DNA from: Streptomyces mesophilus
GTDB lineage: Bacteria > Actinomycetota > Actinomycetes > Streptomycetales > Streptomycetaceae
DNA length: 35,866 nt
Assembly: GCF_011044995.1 (NCBI RefSeq)
Contig: NZ_JAAKZW010000057.1
Coordinates: forward strand, 1 to 35,866
Direction of reading: 5' to 3'
The notes beneath the pieces were generated by a model. It worked only from the letters and a program-made list of their open reading frames with translations. It was not told where the DNA came from and searched no databases. The translations under genes were made by a program, and so were the position numbers. This document shows positions 6,813-14,598 of this stretch, one piece after another. The first letter of the stretch is position 1; each line of letters opens with the position of its first letter.

Positions 6813-8050
6813 TACCCCTCCATCGCCGCCACCACGGTCACCAGCAAGATCACGGCGATCACCACCGCCAGCACCAGCAGGAGCTTTCGGCTGTCCGAGC
6901 CGCTCGGTGCGGGGGCCGCGGCCGGCGCCTGGCGTGGCGGAGGAGGGGCCGGGGCCGACGGGGCGGGTGGCCGCGGAGGCGGTGGGTTGAACAGGTCCTG
7001 GCCGCCCGCCGCCGCCCGCGCGCACCACGGGCAGCCCGTCAGATGGGAGCCGTACGAGTGGCGGGGGCGGGCGCCGCAGCCCCGTACGCGACCGCGTTCC
7101 TCGTCGAGCGCCCGCAGCCAGTCCTGCGCCGAGGGCCTGGCCTTCGGGTCGAGCACGCCGGGGCCGAAGGCGCGGCGGGCCAGGGTGAGCAGGCCGGGCG
7201 GCAGCACGGTCGGGTCGATGATGCCGCGCGGCACGACGACCTTCTCCGGGCGGACCACGTACGAGATGGACGCCGCGATGTTGTCCTTGACCGTCGAGTC
7301 CTCCTGGCTGTCGTGCGGGACGCCGCCGAAGGGATGGTTGCCGACGGCCAGGAGTTGATAGACGAGGACGGAGAGCGCGAAGTCGTCGCTCTCGGTCGAG
7401 GCCGGGCCGCCCGCCTGGCGTTCGGGCGCCGAGTAGTCGGTGGTGTGCATCAGACAGGGGAAGGACTCGCGGGTCTCCCGGTCGGTGAAGGCGATGGAGT
7501 CGCAGTCCAGGAAGGTGACGAAGCCATTGCGGTCGACCACGACGTTGCTGCTGGAGAAGTCGCCGACGACCAGGCCTTCGTGGTGCATACGGGCCGTCAT
7601 GAACGCCAGGTTCCAGGCGACACCGAGCAGAAAGCGCCAGTCGGCCCGCTCGGGGAAGAGCCGCAGCCGCTGCGAGCGGGTGAACAGGCCCACCAGCTGG
7701 ACGTGTTGGGGCTCCCCGAAGCGCCGCATCGCATAGCCGAGGAAGACGCCCTCGGGTGAACGGGCGAGCGCGGTGGGCCAGGCGAGTTCGGGTGCCTGGT
7801 TGGAGTCGACGGGCCGGTCGCCGAGCGGGGACATGGCCAGCATGCGGGTGAGGCGGCGTTCCTGTTCGGGCCCCGGGCGTTCCCGGTAGAGCTTCACGAC
7901 GATGCCCGGTTCGCCCTCGACCGGGTAGACGGAGGCCTCGCCGCCGCCCTTCAGCGGGCGTTCGGCCAGCGTGACGGGCCGCCCGTCGAGCAGCACCCTG
8001 CGCCCGGTCCCGGCGCGGGCACTGGTCCCCGTACTGCCGCGCGCGCTCAT
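6812..8050 (-). CDS. Membrane-anchored protein kinase-like protein of a VWA-PP2C-kinase triad
   Basis: A 412-residue divergent Ser/Thr kinase. It has a glycine-rich loop (LKGGGEASVYPV), the ATP lysine in IVVKLYRE, a catalytic-loop equivalent VGDFSSSNVVVD (Asp and Asn kept, HRD histidine lost), LDCDS in place of DFG, and APER as the APE motif. These are the features of the YegI/TerY-associated kinase branch, and the key catalytic residues appear intact. Residues from about 300 hold a CPWC pair, then a long Pro/Ala linker and a single C-terminal membrane span (KLLLVLAVVIAVILL), leaving the kinase domain in the cytosol. It overlaps the PP2C gene by 4 nt and is last in the cluster. Substrate unknown; the neighbouring VWA or membrane protein is a reasonable guess. 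Confidence 0.85.
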   Translation of the reverse strand: MSARGSTGTSARAGTGRRVLLDGRPVTLAERPLKGGGEASVYPVEGEPGIVVKLYRERPGPEQERRLTRMLAMSPLGDRPVDSNQAPELAWPTALARSPEGVFLGYAMRRFGEPQHVQLVGLFTRSQRLRLFPERADWRFLLGVAWNLAFMTARMHHEGLVVGDFSSSNVVVDRNGFVTFLDCDSIAFTDRETRESFPCLMHTTDYSAPERQAGGPASTESDDFALSVLVYQLLAVGNHPFGGVPHDSQEDSTVKDNIAASISYVVRPEKVVVPRGIIDPTVLPPGLLTLARRAFGPGVLDPKARPSAQDWLRALDEERGRVRGCGARPRHSYGSHLTGCPWCARAAAGGQDLFNPPPPRPPAPSAPAPPPPRQAPAAAPAPSGSDSRKLLLVLAVVIAVILLVTVVAAMEG

Positions 8051-8856
8051 ACCCGTACCGCCCGGAGCAGCGTCTTGTCGTCCGCGTTGACCGCCGAGAG
8101 CCGGTCCGAGCGCAACAGCTCGGCGAGCTCCGCCTCGTCGTCGTCCGGGTCCTTGGCCGGGGACTCCATCGGGCCCAACACCGCGGCCAGGAAAGACGCG
8201 TTGGGGGTCTGGAAGCGCGTGAGGGCCGCCTGGGTGAGGCCGTCCGTGGACAGCACCACGGCGTCGATCCCGGGATCGTCCACGCAGTCGGTGCGCACCC
8301 AGCGCCCCACATCGCGCGAGGTGAGGAAGACGGTCTCGTTGCTGTACTCGCTGGCCGCCTCGGCCTGCGGAAGGAGGTGGAAGAGACCGGCGCCGTCCGC
8401 GTCCGTGCCCGCACGGACGATCACCAGGCCGTCGCCGACGCTCAAGTGCCCCAGCCAGTCAGGGGTGATGACCACGACGGTGAGGGTGGTCGCGAAGTCC
8501 TGGGCCCGCGCCCCCGTCTGCTCCACCGCCACCAGGAACTCCCGGCAGACCGACTGGAACGCGGAGTGCAGCAGCCCGTGCACCGCGTCCCCGGCCGGCA
8601 CCCGCAGCTCCGCCGCCTCCCGCCCGAAGTGCTCGGTCGCGAGCCGGACCGCGAGCTGCGCGCCCTCCTGCGAACGCGGCCTGCTGCCCGCGCCGTCGGC
8701 GACGGCGAGGACGACCACCGGGTCCTCGCCCTCGCCCGTACGCCACTGGGCGCTGTCCCAGGCGTCCTGGCAGGGGGTCCCGGTGCGCCGGTGCCGGTAT
8801 CCCTCGACGCTCACCCCGTGCGTGCGCCATGCGCCGCCTTTGCCCGCGCCGCCCAT
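8047..8856 (-). CDS. PP2C-family protein phosphatase
   Basis: A 269-residue cytosolic PP2C-like (PP2C_2) phosphatase, opening with GVSVEGYRHRRTGTPCQDAW, typical of this subfamily. The metal-binding motifs are recognisable: AVADGAGS for the DGxG motif, HLSVGDGLVIVR for the GDS strand, and STDGL for the late Asp-Gly, so activity is plausible. It starts 3 nt after the VWA stop and overlaps the kinase start by 4 nt, indicating coupled expression. It would reverse phosphorylation by one or both kinases of the cluster. The assignment is solid; the substrate is unknown. Confidence 0.87.
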   Translation of the reverse strand: MGGAGKGGAWRTHGVSVEGYRHRRTGTPCQDAWDSAQWRTGEGEDPVVVLAVADGAGSRPRSQEGAQLAVRLATEHFGREAAELRVPAGDAVHGLLHSAFQSVCREFLVAVEQTGARAQDFATTLTVVVITPDWLGHLSVGDGLVIVRAGTDADGAGLFHLLPQAEAASEYSNETVFLTSRDVGRWVRTDCVDDPGIDAVVLSTDGLTQAALTRFQTPNASFLAAVLGPMESPAKDPDDDEAELAELLRSDRLSAVNADDKTLLRAVRV

Positions 8857-8859
8857 GGG

Positions 8860-9627
8860 TCAGGCTTCCCAGGCGGGGCGCTGCGTACGGAACTGGTGGA
8901 AGATCTTCTCGAAGGCCTCCTCGCCCTCGCCCTTCTGCTCGGCGGCCGCGCTCGCCGACATCATCTGCAGCAGCTCGCGGAACGGAAACCCCTGCAACTG
9001 CGCGTTGTACGTGGGCGCGAAGGCCCGCAGCACGGCCTGGCCGCGGTCGGTGATCCCGCCGACGCCGATCGCGTAGAGCCGGAAGCGCCGGGCCCGCTGC
9101 TCCTCGGCGAGCACGGGCACGATGCGCTGCCAGGTGGTGGTGTAGTGGCCGGTGCCGTCGGTGGGCAGACCGTCGGTCACCAGGCAGATCTGCGGGCGGT
9201 AGTACTGAAGGCCGAGTTTGCGCAGCTCGGTCTTGCGGGCGGCCACGATGTGCATGGCGAGTTCGACGGCCTCGGTCATCAGCGTCACCCCGTTCGCCGC
9301 GAGGGTCGGCGGCGTGAAGGCGTGCGCGGGCACGAACGGGCTGAGGTTCATGCCCGGATGCAGCGGCTCGGCGCCCCGGTAGGCGGTCACGGACTGGTCC
9401 CCGAAGGTGATGACGGCGACCTCGACGCTGTAGCTGAGGCTGACGTCGTCGTGCAGCTCACGGGTCCATTCGCGCAGCGCCTCGTTGAGCGCCTGCACCG
9501 GACGGCCCTCCATGGAACGGGAGTTGTCGAGGCAGAGGACGAGCGGCAGCCGCTGGGCGTTGTTGTCCAGCTCGAAGTCGAAGTCCGCGTACTGCGGCAC
9601 GGCGGTGGGCGGCGGTTCATTCATCAT
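8860..9627 (-). CDS. VWA-domain protein, TerY-like
   Basis: A 255-residue cytosolic von Willebrand factor A protein, nearly all one domain. The MIDAS metal site is complete: DNSRS (residues 34-38), the Thr in GVTLMTEAVELA, and the Asp in LVTDGLPTDG. Sequence and size resemble TerY. The frame is open far upstream (to 9912), but ATG 9627 is preceded by AGGAG at 6 nt; a second ATG follows immediately at 9624. The start overlaps the stop of the upstream membrane-protein gene by 11 nt. In TerY-P triads the VWA protein is thought to act as a scaffold or substrate for kinase and phosphatase; that is known of the family, not seen here. Confidence 0.88.
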   Translation of the reverse strand: MMNEPPPTAVPQYADFDFELDNNAQRLPLVLCLDNSRSMEGRPVQALNEALREWTRELHDDVSLSYSVEVAVITFGDQSVTAYRGAEPLHPGMNLSPFVPAHAFTPPTLAANGVTLMTEAVELAMHIVAARKTELRKLGLQYYRPQICLVTDGLPTDGTGHYTTTWQRIVPVLAEEQRARRFRLYAIGVGGITDRGQAVLRAFAPTYNAQLQGFPFRELLQMMSASAAAEQKGEGEEAFEKIFHQFRTQRPAWEA

Positions 9628-10819
9628 GGCTGTCTCCTGTGTGCTGCGGGGTCCTCGCGGGAGGCAGGGCCAGCAGATGCGGTGTGCCTCGTTCTGTCGC
9701 GTCGTCCTCTTCGGACACGTCTGCGGATGCGCCGTCGGATACGCCTTCGGATACGTCGCGGACATCGACGAACTCGCCCACGGCGGGCGGCGGGAAGGCG
9801 GGGCCGCCGGTCCAGCGGGCGCGGTACAGGCAGCGGTCGATCTCCACGTAACCCTCGGGGTGCAGGGCCGAGCGGACGAGGGCCTTGGGCTGCGGGAGTG
9901 CGGGCAGCTCACCCAAGTACGGCGTGGGCGCGGCGAGTTGACGTGTGTGCCGGTCCTCGTCGAGCGGGGAGAGCTCTTCGGCGTACGGAGCGTCGGACGG
10001 GCCGTGGCGCTGCGGGCGCAGCGCCACCGTCTGCGTCGGGTCGGCGCGGTGGCGGGCGGTGCGCTCGGGTGCGGTGCCGCGTTCGGGTGCGGGCTTGCGC
10101 CGCGGGGCCGGGGGCAGGGAGGTCCGCCCGGCCGCGTGCGCCGGGGACCGGCCCGCCGCGTGCGCGGGGCGGCGTACGGCCTTCATCAGGAAGCCGATGA
10201 GAGCGAGCAGCGCGGTGAACACGCCGAGCAGCACCCACAGCGCGGTGTTGTCCTCGCCGTCCCCGGTGTCCAGCGGTCCGGCGAGGCTCGCTTCGATCAG
10301 CTCGTCGCCCGACTGCTCCTGCGCCACGGTCTCGCACAGCGCGGGCCCGATGTCGCCCGCGCACAGCCCCGCCGCCCGCGCCGCGTCGATCGTGCGCCGG
10401 TCGAGCGGGGTGATGGTGGCGTCCGGTGCGACCCGGCGCTCCTTGGCGAGCAGGAGAAGCACGGTGCCCCCGCGCCCGGTGGTCCGCCCGGCCGGCACCT
10501 GGACGGTGAGCGGACTCTTCGAGAGCGTCTCGCGGTGACCGGACAGTCCCAACTCGGCGGCAGGGCGGTCCAGTCGAACCGGCTTGTCCAGGGTCATCAC
10601 CTGCGGCCCGGCCGCCTTCGCCGACTGCCCGTCCATGCAGTCCAGGCGTACGGAGAGCGCGCCCGGACAGTCGAGGTTCCGGACCGGGTCCACGGCGGCG
10701 GCCGGCCGGGCCGTGAGCAGCCCGAGGAGCAGGGCGCACCCGAGTACGGCCGCCCGCGTACTCCCCGTACCCCTAAGGCCCCCCGCGGTCCTCGCGCCGA
10801 GCTCTCTTCCGCGCTCCAC
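9617..10819 (-). CDS. Single-pass membrane protein of the kinase/VWA cluster, function unknown
   Basis: A 400-residue protein I do not recognise as a named family. It has a signal-like N terminus (hydrophobic core about 23-36, AAA near 40-42), an extracytoplasmic region with four cysteines (51, 61, 153, 162) that could form two disulphides, one membrane span (about 192-214), then a Pro/Arg-rich cytoplasmic tail of some 185 residues. Near the end is HPEGYVEIDRCLYRARW followed by PAVGEFVDVRDV, which resembles the strand pattern of small OB-type barrels such as NfeD; this is a weak inference. The GTG start has only a G-rich region upstream. It overlaps the VWA gene by 11 nt, so it belongs to the same unit and may link an outside signal to the cytosolic kinase/phosphatase. 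Confidence 0.72.
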   Translation of the reverse strand: MERGRELGARTAGGLRGTGSTRAAVLGCALLLGLLTARPAAAVDPVRNLDCPGALSVRLDCMDGQSAKAAGPQVMTLDKPVRLDRPAAELGLSGHRETLSKSPLTVQVPAGRTTGRGGTVLLLLAKERRVAPDATITPLDRRTIDAARAAGLCAGDIGPALCETVAQEQSGDELIEASLAGPLDTGDGEDNTALWVLLGVFTALLALIGFLMKAVRRPAHAAGRSPAHAAGRTSLPPAPRRKPAPERGTAPERTARHRADPTQTVALRPQRHGPSDAPYAEELSPLDEDRHTRQLAAPTPYLGELPALPQPKALVRSALHPEGYVEIDRCLYRARWTGGPAFPPPAVGEFVDVRDVSEGVSDGASADVSEEDDATERGTPHLLALPPARTPQHTGDSHDE

Positions 10820-10885
10820 CCCACACCCCCGAACGCCGTGGCCTCGTATCCCGGACTCGCCGGCTCACTGACTCGCTGACTCGCC

Positions 10886-11350
10886 TCAGAGCCGGAACAC
10901 TTGATGGCACCTCGTGAACATCTGCCGCGCCTGATCCGCCCAGTCGTCCGCCATCGCCCCGAAGTCCTTGGGCGTCATCCGGCAGGCGAGCGGCAGCTGG
11001 CAGACCCCGGCGATACAGGGGTCGGGGCCGCGGACGTCCCAGACGGAGAGCATGGGGAAAAGCTGTTCGGTGTTCCACGCGTTGGCCGCGGCCGCCGCCA
11101 CCGCCAGCTGGTCGCCGCGCAGCCGGCGCCCGTCGGTCATGAAGGCGACGAGCAGCCGTCTGGTCGTGGTGAAGCGGAAGGTCAGCGTGCGTCCGGCGGC
11201 CGGCAGATCGAAGTCGAGGCTCAGGGCGTGCTCATCGGCCTCCACCCCCGCGCCGGTCCCCGCACCCCACGTACGGACCAACTCCCGCCAGTGCGGCCCG
11301 ATCTCCAGCTCCCGGCCGGACTCGACGCGCACCCGTGGCTCACCTGACAT
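10886..11350 (-). CDS. YbjN-like small cytosolic protein
   Basis: A 154-residue soluble protein with alternating strand/helix character. The central LTFRFTTTRRLLVAFMTDGRRL, then AAANAWNTEQLFPMLSVWD and a C-terminal helix ending ARQMFTRCHQVFRL, resemble the YbjN/secretion-chaperone-like fold (the NxWN...FP pattern), sometimes called a bacterial sensory transduction regulator domain. I see no signal peptide or membrane span. Its start overlaps the end of the upstream kinase gene by 11 nt, and 66 nt separate it from the membrane-protein gene. It is probably an adaptor or chaperone in the same pathway. The domain call is moderate. Confidence 0.7.
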   Translation of the reverse strand: MSGEPRVRVESGRELEIGPHWRELVRTWGAGTGAGVEADEHALSLDFDLPAAGRTLTFRFTTTRRLLVAFMTDGRRLRGDQLAVAAAAANAWNTEQLFPMLSVWDVRGPDPCIAGVCQLPLACRMTPKDFGAMADDWADQARQMFTRCHQVFRL

Positions 11351-12329
11351 GGGCTACCGCCCCCGCCACCATCGCGTCGGTCAGGCCCGCGTCGAGCAGC
11401 GCCTGCGCGTGCGACTGAAGACAGGACGGTACGGAGACCACGGCGGCCCGCGAGTCCTCGCCCTGCCGGCTGTCCAGATCACGCTCGCGCGAGCGGATAC
11501 CGGCGGCCACCGAGGGCGGCGGCCAGGGCGGTGCGCTCTCGTCGGGGGCGAGCAGTTCGAGCAGCGGGGCGAGGCGGGGGCGGGCGGCCGGGTCCTTGGC
11601 CAGACAGGGCAGGATGAGGCGGCACAACTCCTCGGGCGCACCGTCGAGATCGGGCGGTTCGGTCTGTACGCGATAGGCCACGCGCTCCCCCGAACCGAAG
11701 GGCGAACGCCCGGTCGCGGCGAACGCGAGGACGCCGCCGAGCGCGAAGACATCGGTGGGCGGGCCCACACTGCCGCCGGAGAGCTGCTCAGGTGCCATGA
11801 ACGGCGGGGTGCCCATCACGACGCCCGCCTGGGTGATGCTGCTGGATCCGGCGAGGCGGGAGATCCCGAAGTCGATGACGCGCGGACCGTCGGCGGCGAG
11901 CAGCACGTTGGACGGCTTGAGGTCGCGGTGCACGATGCCCGCCGCGTGGATGGCCATCAGCGCCTCGACCAGACCCGCGCCGAGCCTGCGCAGATACGGC
12001 TCGGTCAACGGGCCGCCGGAGCGCACGGCCTCGGTCAGGGAGGGGCCCGGTACGTACACGGTGGCGAGCCACGGCAGATCGGCGTCGGGGTCGGCGTCGA
12101 CGACGGCGGCGGTGTAGGCGCCGCTGACGGCTCCGGCGGCGGCGACCTCGCGGGCGAAGCGCATCCTGAACTCGTCGTCGGCGACAAATTCGGGGCGTAC
12201 GACCTTGACCGCGAGCGGGCGTCCGGCGCGGGAGCGGGCGAGATAGACCCAGCCCATACCGCCGGAGCCGAGCCGGCCCACGATGCGGTAGCCACCAACC
12301 CTCAGCGGGTCACTGACCGGCGTCCTCAT
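11340..12329 (-). CDS. Hanks-type serine/threonine protein kinase
   Basis: A 329-residue soluble Ser/Thr kinase. The catalytic domain covers about residues 14-270: glycine loop LGSGGMGWVY (20-29), ATP lysine K42 in LAVKVV, catalytic loop VHRDLKPSNVLL, IDFGISRLAG, activation segment with GTPPFMAPEQ, and TDVFALGGVLAFAATGRSPF. All catalytic residues are present. The C-terminal 60 residues have no membrane span or PASTA repeats, so the protein is cytosolic. The frame is open 30 codons upstream; MRTPVSDPLRVGGYRI at 12329 is the usual start for this family and has GAGG upstream. It is the first gene of the minus-strand cluster and overlaps the YbjN-like gene by 11 nt. Confidence 0.92.
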   Translation of the reverse strand: MRTPVSDPLRVGGYRIVGRLGSGGMGWVYLARSRAGRPLAVKVVRPEFVADDEFRMRFAREVAAAGAVSGAYTAAVVDADPDADLPWLATVYVPGPSLTEAVRSGGPLTEPYLRRLGAGLVEALMAIHAAGIVHRDLKPSNVLLAADGPRVIDFGISRLAGSSSITQAGVVMGTPPFMAPEQLSGGSVGPPTDVFALGGVLAFAATGRSPFGSGERVAYRVQTEPPDLDGAPEELCRLILPCLAKDPAARPRLAPLLELLAPDESAPPWPPPSVAAGIRSRERDLDSRQGEDSRAAVVSVPSCLQSHAQALLDAGLTDAMVAGAVAHVR

Positions 12330-12424
12330 GCACTCAGCCTCATGGACCGAGTGTGCCCGGATTCTTCGTACGGTGAAGGGCGTGCGCACAGATTGGCACA
12401 TACGAAAATATCCGCCCATAACCG

Positions 12425-12456
12425 TGCCCCCGAAGCCAGTTGGGGCTCCGGGGGCA
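12425..12456 (-). terminator. Terminator downstream of pckG
   Basis: TGCCCCCG (12425-12432) pairs with CGGGGGCA (12449-12456). After one mismatch the stem continues for four more pairs around a short loop. It lies 28 nt beyond the pckG stop and separates pckG from the kinase cluster on the same strand. Confidence 0.75.
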
Positions 12457-12483
12457 GCAGTTACGGATGATGCTTCAGATACC

Positions 12484-14334
12484 TCAGCCGAGACGCTTCA
12501 CCAAGGCGCGGTACTCGTCCCACAGCTCCTTGGGCGTGTGGTCGCCGAAGGTGTTGAGGTGCTCGGGGACCAGGGCGGCCTCCTCGCGCCAGATCTCCTT
12601 GTCGACCGTGAGCAGGAACTCCAGGTCGGCGGCGGGCAGTTCGAGCCCGTTCGTGTCGATGGAGTCGACCGTCGGCAGGATGCCGATGGGGGTCTCGACG
12701 CCCTCGGCCTTGCCGTCGAGGCGGTCCACGATCCACTTCAGGACACGGGAGTTCTCACCGAAGCCCGGCCACACGAACTTGCCCGCCTCGTTCTTGCGGA
12801 ACCAGTTCACGTAGTAGATCTTCGGCAGCTTCGCCTGGTCCTTGTCTGCGCCGACCTTGACCCAGTGGGCCATGTAGTCGCCCATGTTGTAGCCGCAGAA
12901 CGGCAGCATGGCGAAGGGGTCGCGGCGCAGCTCGCCGACCTTGCCCTCGGCGGCGGCGGTCTTCTCGGAGGCGACGTTGGCGCCGAGGAAGACACCGTGG
13001 TTCCAGTCGAAGGACTCGGTGACCAGCGGGACCGCGGAGGCGCGGCGGCCGCCGAAGAGGATCGCCGAGATCGGCACGCCCTTGGGGTCCTCCCACTCGG
13101 GCGCGATGATCGGGCACTGCGAGGCGGGCACGGTGAAGCGGGCGTTCGGGTGCGCCGCCGGACGGTATCCATTTGCTTCGCGGGCGGACTCGGGGGTCCA
13201 GTCATTGCCCTTCCAGTCGGTGAGGTGCGCCGGAGTCTCCTCCGTCATCCCCTCCCACCAGATGTCGTTGTCGTCGGTGAGGGCGACGTTGGTGAAGACC
13301 GAGTTGCCCCACAGGGTCTTCATGGCGTTGGCGTTGGTGTGCTCGCCGGTGCCGGGCGCGACACCGAAGAAGCCGGCCTCCGGGTTGATCGCGTACAGGC
13401 GGCCGTCCTCGCCGAAGCGCATCCAGGCGATGTCGTCGCCGATGGTCTCCACGGTCCAGCCGGAGATCGTGGGCTCCAGCATCGCGAGGTTGGTCTTGCC
13501 GCACGCGGACGGGAAGGCCGCGGCCACGTACTTCGACTCACCCTGCGGCGGCGTGAGCTTGAGGATCAGCATGTGCTCGGCGAGCCAGCCCTCGTCGCGC
13601 GCCATCACGGACGCGATGCGCAGGGCGTAGCACTTCTTGCCGAGCAGGGCGTTGCCGCCGTAGCCCGAGCCGTAGGACCAGATCTCGCGGGACTCCGGGA
13701 AGTGCGAGATGTACTTGGTGGTGTTGCACGGCCACGGCACATCCGCCTCGCCCTCCTGGAGCGGGGCGCCGAGGGTGTGCACGGCCTTGACGAAGAAGCC
13801 GTCGTCACCGAGCTCGTCGAGCACGGCCTGGCCCATCCGGGTCATGGTGCGCATGGAGACGGCGACGTACGCCGAGTCGGTGATCTCGACGCCGATCGCG
13901 GACAGCTCGGAGCCGAGCGGACCCATGCAGAAGGGGACGACGTACATCGTGCGGCCGCGCATCGAGCCGCGGAAGATACCGCCCTGGTCGTCCTTGCCCT
14001 GGAAGATCTCCCGCATTTCAGCGGGGGCCTTCCAGTGGTTGGTCGGGCCGGCGTCCTCTTCGTCCTCGGAGCAGATGAAGGTGCGGTCCTCGACACGGGC
14101 GACGTCGGTCGGGTCGGAGGCCGCGTAGTAGGAGTTCGGGCGCTTGATCGGGTCGAGCTTCTTGAACGTGCCCTTGGCGACAAGCTCTTCCGCGAGGCGC
14201 TCGTACTCCGCCTCGGATCCATCGCACCAGACCACCCTGTCCGGCTGCGTGAGGGCTGCGATCTCGTCCACCCAGGCGACAAGCTCTGCGTGGTTGGTGG
14301 GGGCACTGGTGGAAGCCGCGTTGTCGCGCGCCAC
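12484..14334 (-). CDS. pckG: Phosphoenolpyruvate carboxykinase (GTP)
   Basis: A 616-residue GTP-dependent PEPCK, the usual length. It converts oxaloacetate and GTP to PEP, CO2 and GDP in the cytosol, linking the TCA cycle to gluconeogenesis. The phosphate-binding kinase-1a motif AFPSACGKTNLAML (about 268-280) and the metal-binding GDDIAWM (about 299) are present, with PTNHW and GRTMYVVPFCMGP near the front and WFRKNE near the end. The open frame extends upstream, but GTG 14334 (ARDNAASTSAPTNH) has AGGAG 5 nt before it and matches other Streptomyces PEPCKs. It is divergent from the hemolysin-III gene; the 264-nt region between holds a 17-bp direct repeat and a dyad. Confidence 0.96.
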   Translation of the reverse strand: MARDNAASTSAPTNHAELVAWVDEIAALTQPDRVVWCDGSEAEYERLAEELVAKGTFKKLDPIKRPNSYYAASDPTDVARVEDRTFICSEDEEDAGPTNHWKAPAEMREIFQGKDDQGGIFRGSMRGRTMYVVPFCMGPLGSELSAIGVEITDSAYVAVSMRTMTRMGQAVLDELGDDGFFVKAVHTLGAPLQEGEADVPWPCNTTKYISHFPESREIWSYGSGYGGNALLGKKCYALRIASVMARDEGWLAEHMLILKLTPPQGESKYVAAAFPSACGKTNLAMLEPTISGWTVETIGDDIAWMRFGEDGRLYAINPEAGFFGVAPGTGEHTNANAMKTLWGNSVFTNVALTDDNDIWWEGMTEETPAHLTDWKGNDWTPESAREANGYRPAAHPNARFTVPASQCPIIAPEWEDPKGVPISAILFGGRRASAVPLVTESFDWNHGVFLGANVASEKTAAAEGKVGELRRDPFAMLPFCGYNMGDYMAHWVKVGADKDQAKLPKIYYVNWFRKNEAGKFVWPGFGENSRVLKWIVDRLDGKAEGVETPIGILPTVDSIDTNGLELPAADLEFLLTVDKEIWREEAALVPEHLNTFGDHTPKELWDEYRALVKRLG

Positions 14335-14490
14335 GATCGCTCCTAAATGAGGGTTTTTTTGTAGTTTGTTGCCCCTTGGGGGCCGCGACCCGGATCCTGC
14401 GGGCTTGAAATCACTCCAGCCGCTCATCCGGTGCCGACCTCACTCATTTGATCATCGGGGCGATTCGCCCATCTGTCCAGAGGGCCTCAC

Positions 14491-14556
14491 ACGTGAGCGT
14501 GCGCACATTGCGGGTGATCACGCCCGCTTTGCCGGGAGAACGTGAGGGTGCGCACA
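14491..14556. promoter_or_regulatory. Two 17-bp direct repeats 49 bp apart
   Basis: ACGTGAGCGTGCGCACA (14491-14507) and ACGTGAGGGTGCGCACA (14540-14556) differ at one base and each contains the palindrome GTGCGCAC. Their 49-bp spacing is close to five helical turns, as expected for a cooperatively bound regulator. They lie between pckG and the hemolysin-III gene and could serve either. The flanking stretch 14335-14490 shows no other clear element. Confidence 0.5.
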
Positions 14557-14568
14557 GACGGTCCCTGC

Positions 14569-14591
14569 ACCTACGGGGCCGTAGGTACGAT
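14569..14591 (+). promoter_or_regulatory. Leaderless promoter with overlapping dyad, hemolysin-III gene
   Basis: TACGAT (14586-14591) is a good -10 hexamer and ATG 14599 begins 7 nt after it, so the transcript is probably leaderless. The perfect dyad ACCTACGGGGCCGTAGGT (14569-14586) fills the -35/-10 spacer and ends inside the -10, the position of a repressor site. Confidence 0.5.
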
Positions 14592-14598
14592 TCCTCCT

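Noticed and set aside
6812..12329. A conventional tellurite-resistance (ter) operon
   Set aside because: No TerC, TerD/TerZ or TerB-like protein is encoded nearby; only the VWA/phosphatase/kinase part resembles Ter-associated loci.
12328..14346. 672-codon plus-strand reading frame opposite pckG
   Set aside because: It is antisense to a clear PEPCK with all motifs; its composition is that of a codon-bias shadow.
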